Of a DNA stretch of 5,522 bases, positions 1 to 3,083 are shown piece by piece. Numbering within the stretch: position 1 is the stretch's first letter; every line of letters begins with the position of its first letter. Origin of the DNA: Chloroflexota bacterium (GTDB lineage: Bacteria > Chloroflexota > Ktedonobacteria > Ktedonobacterales > Ktedonobacteraceae); assembly GCA_005881995.1 (NCBI GenBank), contig VBHV01000355.1, positions 1 through 5,522 on the forward strand, given 5' to 3'. The notes beneath the pieces were generated by a model. The model saw only the letters and a program-made list of their open reading frames with translations, did no database searches and was not told the origin of the DNA. The position numbers and the translations under genes were made by a program.

Positions 1-560
1 CCGTGCGGGTCATGCACGAACTGGGGGCGCACACCCTCATGGTCACCAACGCGGCGGGCGGCCTCAATCCATCCTATCGTCCGGGCGACTTCATGCTGCT
101 GAGCGATCACATCAATCTACCTGGGATGGCAGGCGCAAATCCGCTCGTGGGAACAAATGACGAACGTTTTGGCACGCGTTTCCCCGCTTTAGCTAAAGCC
201 TACGATGCCGGATTACGCCAGCTGGCGCGCGAGGTTGCCTCGAAACAGGCAGATATCACCCTGCACGAGGGTGTTTACGTGATGGTGAGCGGGCCGAGCT
301 TTGAGACGGGCGCGGAACTCAAATTCCTGCGCGCTATCGGAGCCGATGCGGTGGGTATGTCTACCGCGCCGGAAGTGGTGGTAGCGCGTCATGCCGGTAT
401 GCGTGTGCTGGGACTGAGCCTGATTACCAACACCGCGACGGGCGACGACACCGAGGAGGTCAATCACGCCGAGGTGCTGGCCACGGCTGACGCCGCCCGG
501 CCCCGCTTCACAATGCTGGTGCGAGGGATTTTGCGGGGGATAGCTAATTTGCCTGCCTGA
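1..560 (+). CDS. punA: Purine nucleoside phosphorylase, trimeric type, 5'-truncated by window edge
   Basis: Cytosolic enzyme of purine salvage. It cleaves (deoxy)inosine and (deoxy)guanosine with phosphate to the free base and (deoxy)ribose-1-phosphate. About 185 residues are present; family members have about 270-280, so roughly 100 N-terminal residues lie upstream. Counting from the GTG codon at position 3, which is internal and not the real start, I see TNAAGGLNP (15-23), the GD-DHINL segment (28-39), NPLVG-ND-RFG (46-57), GPSFET (97-102), VGMSTAPE (117-124) and LITN (140-143). By alignment from memory with the human enzyme, Glu101, Met119, Asn143 and His155 correspond to the base- and sugar-contacting Glu201, Met219, Asn243 and His257. 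The lysine after human Asn243 is Thr here. GC content is about 60% in 301-360. The reading frame is intact to the TGA at 558-560. The last 17 bases overlap the convergent gene on the other strand, and no terminator is visible. The family call is firm; the symbol is by family convention. Confidence 0.95.
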   Translation, partial: VRVMHELGAHTLMVTNAAGGLNPSYRPGDFMLLSDHINLPGMAGANPLVGTNDERFGTRFPALAKAYDAGLRQLAREVASKQADITLHEGVYVMVSGPSFETGAELKFLRAIGADAVGMSTAPEVVVARHAGMRVLGLSLITNTATGDDTEEVNHAEVLATADAARPRFTMLVRGILRGIANLPA

Positions 561-1278
561 CCCTGATAGCTTCTGCATACCAGTTATAATGCTTGCCTTT
601 CCAATCGGCCAGAACGAACAGATAATATACGCCGTGTTCAACTGATGGGGAAAGCGTATAGGTCCAGGTAGTTTTACTACCTGCTGCACATGGCTGAGTC
701 TGGATTGAAGGGCCAATGAAGTTCAGAGAATTAGGAACTTCGGAAGAAAATGGCTGCTGTATATGATTAATGTCTTTTAGTACAGCATAATGATTTGCGT
801 TAAGTACTGTTTTAGTGGCATCTAAATCGTGTGTTAACCAGATCTTGCAGGTAACGTCGGTGGCCTGAATTGGCGTAGTCGTATTATCATAGACGATGAG
901 AGCAGAGAAGGTGTAGGTGGTTGTACCATTTGCAAGTTCAGTGTATGTAAAATCTCCCTGGTGGATGATCGGTTCTCCCACGGTCACATTTTCGTGTGTT
1001 GTCTTTGTGGTTGTTGTCGTACTTTGCGCAACAGGCGTTGTCCCACTACCATGATTTGGCGTTAACCCCGCTATTTTAGGCTTCACGAACGCCCCCAACG
1101 CAAAACCGCTGATAAGGCCAGAAAGGGCAAAGAGCAGGATAGCGAACGTGGCTATTCTGCGGGATTGCTGGTTTAAACCGCTTGAATTGGGACGGGTTAA
1201 CGTTTGCATGTGTAATACTTTTCCTCTTCTGGCTTCTTGATACATTTCCTGCGCCTCATGATAGCATAACTGGCTCAT
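544..1278 (-). CDS. Hypothetical single-pass membrane protein with Thr-rich linker and extracytoplasmic domain
   Basis: I do not recognise this 244-residue protein as a named family. It has a basic N-terminal segment of about 41 residues ending in arginines, one hydrophobic membrane helix (about 42-65), and a low-complexity linker rich in Thr, Ser and Gly (about 78-96, including a run of five Thr). A C-terminal domain of about 145 residues follows, rich in Thr, Tyr and Asn with alternating polar and hydrophobic stretches that suggest beta strands. Cys144 and Cys197 in that domain could form a disulfide. The positive N-terminus predicts N-in topology with the domain outside the cell. An internal ATG (Met24, codon at 1207-1209) is a credible alternative start, with a GAGGA-type Shine-Dalgarno about 14 bases upstream. 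The upstream start has only a weak GGCAGAG. The gene is AT-richer than its neighbours (about 35% GC in 721-780). It may be an anchored binding or surface protein; function unknown. Confidence 0.75.
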   Translation of the reverse strand: MSQLCYHEAQEMYQEARRGKVLHMQTLTRPNSSGLNQQSRRIATFAILLFALSGLISGFALGAFVKPKIAGLTPNHGSGTTPVAQSTTTTTKTTHENVTVGEPIIHQGDFTYTELANGTTTYTFSALIVYDNTTTPIQATDVTCKIWLTHDLDATKTVLNANHYAVLKDINHIQQPFSSEVPNSLNFIGPSIQTQPCAAGSKTTWTYTLSPSVEHGVYYLFVLADWKGKHYNWYAEAIRVRQAN

Positions 1279-1451
1279 AGTCTCTGCCTAAATGAACGGA
1301 AAATAGCCCGTTTTGGCCCCTATCTTGAGCATGAGTTTGATAAATGAAACGGAATATCGCTGCGAATCAAGATGGCGAGAAGCCGGGCGATAACGAGTAC
1401 CGCGCCAGGATTATCGGGAGCGAACGATAGTTTTAGGTACTTTTGATACAT

Positions 1452-1469
1452 GCAAGAGTAGACTCTAGC
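1452..1469. promoter_or_regulatory. Near-perfect 18-base palindrome, candidate operator
   Basis: The sequence reads GCaAGAGTagACTCTaGC. Seven of eight base pairs match about a two-base centre, and only the A/A pair at 1454/1467 breaks symmetry. It ends three bases before the proposed -35 element of the rightward promoter. That is a usual place for a dimeric regulator to bind. No regulator can be named. Confidence 0.35.
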
Positions 1470-1472
1470 CCC

Positions 1473-1500
1473 TAAACATCGCGTAAAGACTTGCTATACT
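1473..1500 (+). promoter_or_regulatory. Sigma-70-like promoter candidate for the anti-sigma/sigma unit
   Basis: TAAACA (1473-1478, four of six to TTGACA) is followed by a 16-base spacer and TATACT (1495-1500, five of six to TATAAT). TG-C directly before the -10 (1492-1494) gives an extended -10. Transcription would start near 1507 and leave a leader of about 100 bases before the ATG at 1607. No other promoter of this quality is visible upstream of the FlgM-like gene. Confidence 0.4.
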
Positions 1501-1606
1501 GAACATGAGAAAGAGCAGAAATGCAGGGATGTAGAATTTAGTGCTGAAGAAAGGAGAGGCTGCCTCTAATCATTTGTTGGAAGGAGGCTGCGCCAGCAAC
1601 AATTTT

Positions 1607-1885
1607 ATGACGAAACGCAACCATATGACTATCCAGACCAGGCAAGCGCTTGATGAGGTAGAACTCAAGGCCAATCAACCAGGGTCTACCTCCAGCCGAA
1701 GTTCGAGCGCTCAGCAGGTGCCGGCGTCTGAAGTGCCGCTGCAAGTGCAGATGGCACTGGAGGCACTTCGCCAAACCCCTGAGGTACGTTATGAGCTGGT
1801 AGAAAGAATACGCGCTGAGATCGAAGCTGGTACCTACCAGATAGACAACATGCTCATCGCCCGAAAATTGCTGGGCATATCTTAA
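1607..1885 (+). CDS. FlgM-like anti-sigma factor (anti-sigma-28 family)
   Basis: Small, acidic protein of 92 residues if started at the ATG at 1607. FlgM proteins bind FliA-type sigma factors in the cytoplasm and keep them from core RNA polymerase. The C-terminal third (about residues 58-89) has the family pattern: PEVR, then V-RIRAEIEAGTYQID, then IARKLLG. The first half is polar and low in complexity (Ser, Gln and Pro rich at about 24-45), as expected for the disordered N-terminal half of FlgM. The frame is open back to a GTG at 1541, and another ATG lies at 1625. None of the three has an ideal Shine-Dalgarno: AAGGAGG at 1581-1587 sits 19 bases from 1607. The start is therefore uncertain by up to 22 residues. 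The next gene, 100 bases downstream on the same strand, is a FliA-type sigma factor, which supports the call and suggests co-transcription. No flagellar gene is in the window, so I give no symbol. Confidence 0.8.
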   Translation: MTKRNHMTIQTRQALDEVELKANQPGSTSSRSSSAQQVPASEVPLQVQMALEALRQTPEVRYELVERIRAEIEAGTYQIDNMLIARKLLGIS

Positions 1886-1940
1886 GTTAAGAACGTTGAA
1901 GCGAGCATGACAGAGGGTGGGACGTGGTCACAGTAAGGGC

Positions 1941-1968
1941 GGTTGTCCTGGCAGGTGCTTCAGGAACC
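1941..1968 (+). promoter_or_regulatory. Possible hairpin just upstream of the sigma gene's ribosome binding site
   Basis: GGTT(GT)CCTG (1941-1950) can pair with CAGGAACC (1961-1968) around a 10-base loop. This gives eight base pairs with a two-base bulge. The Shine-Dalgarno AAAGGAG (1974-1980) starts five bases after the stem. It could modulate translation of the sigma gene, or it could be chance. Confidence 0.25.
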
Positions 1969-1985
1969 TTGTGAAAGGAGTGTGT

Positions 1986-2477
1986 ATGAGCATACCAGCA
2001 AGGACGGGCGATGCCTGGGTCGCGTTTGTCGCTACGCGCAGTCCGGCATTTCGCGACGAATTGATTGTGGCCTATGCTCCCCTGGTGAGGCATGTAATAG
2101 GCCGCTTAGGTATACCGTCAACAAGTGTAATAGATCGAGACGACCTGCTAGCGAAAGGCGTGGTCGGGCTCATGCATGCCATTGATAGCTACGACCCCTC
2201 GCGAGGCGTTCGATTTGAGGCGCTCGCCACTGCTCATATTCGTGGAGCCGTGATGAACCAACTGGGTTCGGACAACCTGTTGCTACCCTTAGCTGCCGCG
2301 CGGGTGCGGCAAATGGAAGGAGCCATGGAGGGACTGGAAAAACGCTTGAAGAGACCTGCGACAGAGGAAGAGATCGCAGCCGCATTAAACATTTCCGTAG
2401 ATCGTTACCGTCACATGCTGGAGGAAGCTGGCACAGTAGTACAGTCGCTCGATACGCCGCTTAGCCCTTTGCTGTAA
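1986..2477 (+). CDS. FliA/WhiG-type sigma factor lacking region 4
   Basis: Sigma-70-family factor of the sigma-28 branch, which directs core RNA polymerase to alternative promoters. The ATG at 1986 has AAAGGAG five bases upstream and fixes the start; the longer frame from 1917 has no such site. The product has 163 residues; full-length relatives have about 240-260. Region 2.1 covers about 25-48 (ELI--YAPLVRHVIGRL). Region 2.2 covers 50-70 (DRDDLLAKGVVGLMHAID-YD). Region 2.3 (74-93) shows GVRFEALATAHIRGA. Region 2.4 (about 92-105) diverges from the usual D-WVPRSVR pattern. Region 3 (about 105-157) includes LKRPATEEEIAAALNIS and ends in SLDTPL. A TAA follows at 2475-2477, and no helix-turn-helix of region 4 appears in any forward frame downstream. 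Without region 4 it could not contact a -35 element, and it would lack the main FlgM-binding surface known from sigma-28. It may be a decayed gene or a shortened functional form. The FlgM-like gene precedes it by 100 bases. Confidence 0.85.
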   Translation: MSIPARTGDAWVAFVATRSPAFRDELIVAYAPLVRHVIGRLGIPSTSVIDRDDLLAKGVVGLMHAIDSYDPSRGVRFEALATAHIRGAVMNQLGSDNLLLPLAAARVRQMEGAMEGLEKRLKRPATEEEIAAALNISVDRYRHMLEEAGTVVQSLDTPLSPLL

Positions 2478-2522
2478 ATAGGGAATGTTTGCAACTGCGC
2501 TTGCAGATTGAAAACAAGACTT

Positions 2523-2547
2523 GCCGCAAAAAGTGGCTCTACTTTTT
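2523..2547 (+). terminator. Candidate intrinsic terminator after the sigma gene
   Basis: GCCGC (2523-2527) pairs with GTGGC (2533-2537) around an AAAAA loop, with one G-U pair. A T-rich tail TCTACTTTTT (2538-2547) follows. A competing perfect fold of AAAAAGT (2528-2534) with ACTTTTT (2541-2547) is also possible. The stem is short, so the call is tentative. Its place, 46 bases after the sigma stop and before the next promoter, fits. Confidence 0.4.
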
Positions 2548-2590
2548 CCTGAAATTGGGCAGAAAGCATGGCTTTTGGCCTCGCATTGTC

Positions 2591-2619
2591 TTGACATTGG
2601 ATATCTCCTTCGCTAGTAT
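2591..2619 (+). promoter_or_regulatory. Sigma-70-like promoter of the kinase gene
   Basis: A consensus -35 TTGACA (2591-2596), a 17-base spacer and TAGTAT (2614-2619, four of six to TATAAT) make the best housekeeping promoter in the window. Transcription would start near 2626, leaving a leader of about 40 bases before the ATG at 2667. It implies that the kinase gene is transcribed separately from the sigma gene. Confidence 0.6.
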
Positions 2620-2633
2620 TGAATCGATATCCA
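2598..2633. promoter_or_regulatory. 8-base perfect inverted repeat framing the -10, candidate operator
   Basis: TGGATATC (2598-2605) and GATATCCA (2626-2633) are exact inverted copies separated by 20 bases. Each arm also contains the palindrome GATATC, and these are centred 26 bases apart. The left arm lies in the promoter spacer and the right arm at the expected transcription start, with the -10 between them. That placement suits a repressor binding both arms. A transcript starting near 2626 would carry only the right arm, so a DNA site is likelier than an RNA hairpin. Confidence 0.4.
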
Positions 2634-2666
2634 TCGTAACGCGCCCCTGGAAGAAGAGAGTCACTC

Positions 2667-3083
2667 ATGCAGGATCAGGTTGGGAAGCAACTGGGCAACT
2701 ACCGTGTTCTTCGCCTGTTAGGAAAAGGGGGCACGGCTTCGGTCTATTTGGGAGAGCATCTCTACCTCAGGAACCACGCCGCGCTGAAAATCCTGCATAC
2801 ACAACTTGCTGAGCAGGATGCCGAACGGTTTTTGACGGAGGCAAGGATGCTGGTCGGCCTCTCTCATGCACATATTGTGCGTGTGCTGGATTTTGCGGTG
2901 CAGGATGATATCCCGTTCCTGGTGATGGAATATGCTCCTGGTGGCAACTTGCGCCATCGTCACCCCATAGGCACGCGCTTGCCTCTCAACACCATCGTCT
3001 TCTATGCCGGACAGGTAGCCTCAGCCTTACAGTATGCTCATATTTGGCCTGGCGCTCTTTACGCCTTCGAGTGGCTCCTATAG
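2667..3083 (+). CDS. Ser/Thr protein kinase N-lobe fragment, frameshifted before the catalytic loop
   Basis: N-terminal part of a Hanks-type (PknB-like) kinase, 138 residues to the stop at 3081-3083. A GAGAG ribosome site lies six bases before the ATG. The ATP-binding N-lobe is well kept: glycine loop GKGGTASVY (19-27), the VAIK-type lysine in ALKIL (Lys41), the helix C glutamate (about Glu58) in RFLTEARML, and the hinge MEYAPGGNL (88-95). It then runs into the C-lobe helix ending VASALQYAH (117-125). Kinases continue here with an HRD-KPEN catalytic loop and a DFG motif. Instead 13 unrelated residues and a stop follow. The continuing kinase sequence, starting at the FG of DFG, is in the next frame from 3043. 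The fragment cannot be catalytic, as it lacks the catalytic Asp and both metal ligands. It is best read as the first half of a broken kinase-ATPase-TPR gene. Confidence 0.85.
   Translation: MQDQVGKQLGNYRVLRLLGKGGTASVYLGEHLYLRNHAALKILHTQLAEQDAERFLTEARMLVGLSHAHIVRVLDFAVQDDIPFLVMEYAPGGNLRHRHPIGTRLPLNTIVFYAGQVASALQYAHIWPGALYAFEWLL

Larger units (their letters stand above)
1279..1606. other. Divergent intergenic region, about 330 bases
   Basis: This stretch separates the minus-strand membrane protein gene from the FlgM-like gene. I see no coding pattern in it. It contains a rightward promoter candidate (1473-1500) preceded by a near-palindrome (1452-1469). There is also a short AACGG/CCGTT inverted repeat (1295-1312) in the presumed leader of the minus-strand gene, and a widely spaced CGATAA/TTATCG pair (1388-1393, 1411-1416). 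I find no convincing leftward promoter. Two strong Shine-Dalgarno-like stretches, at 1550-1556 and 1581-1587, are not followed at normal distance by an ATG. Confidence 0.6.

Noticed and set aside
213..716. Minus-strand frame crossing the phosphorylase and the membrane protein gene
   Set aside because: It overlaps two better-supported genes, and its translation has no coherent features.
1388..1416. CGATAA/TTATCG inverted repeat
   Set aside because: Six-base arms 17 bases apart do not extend and are not placed at a recognisable promoter; likely chance.
1473..1500. Sigma-28-type promoter (TAAA near -35) giving autoregulation by the FliA-like factor
   Set aside because: TAAA at 1473 is suggestive, but the -10 region matches GCCGATAA poorly and matches TATAAT well.
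1907..1936. Nine-codon leader peptide frame between the anti-sigma and sigma genes
   Set aside because: No ribosome binding site, no repeated regulatory codons and no attenuator structure tied to it.
2490..2505. TGCAA/TTGCA hairpin just after the sigma stop codon
   Set aside because: Only five pairs and no T-tract; the structure at 2523-2547 is the better terminator candidate.
2489..2812. Plus-strand open frame spanning the kinase promoter and start
   Set aside because: It covers the promoter, overlaps the recognisable kinase N-lobe in another frame and has no domain-like content. It also does not encode the missing sigma region 4.
3036..3050. Programmed +1 frameshift joining the kinase fragments
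   Set aside because: No slippery motif is evident, and a joined product would still lack HRD and the DFG Asp, so a deletion explains it better.
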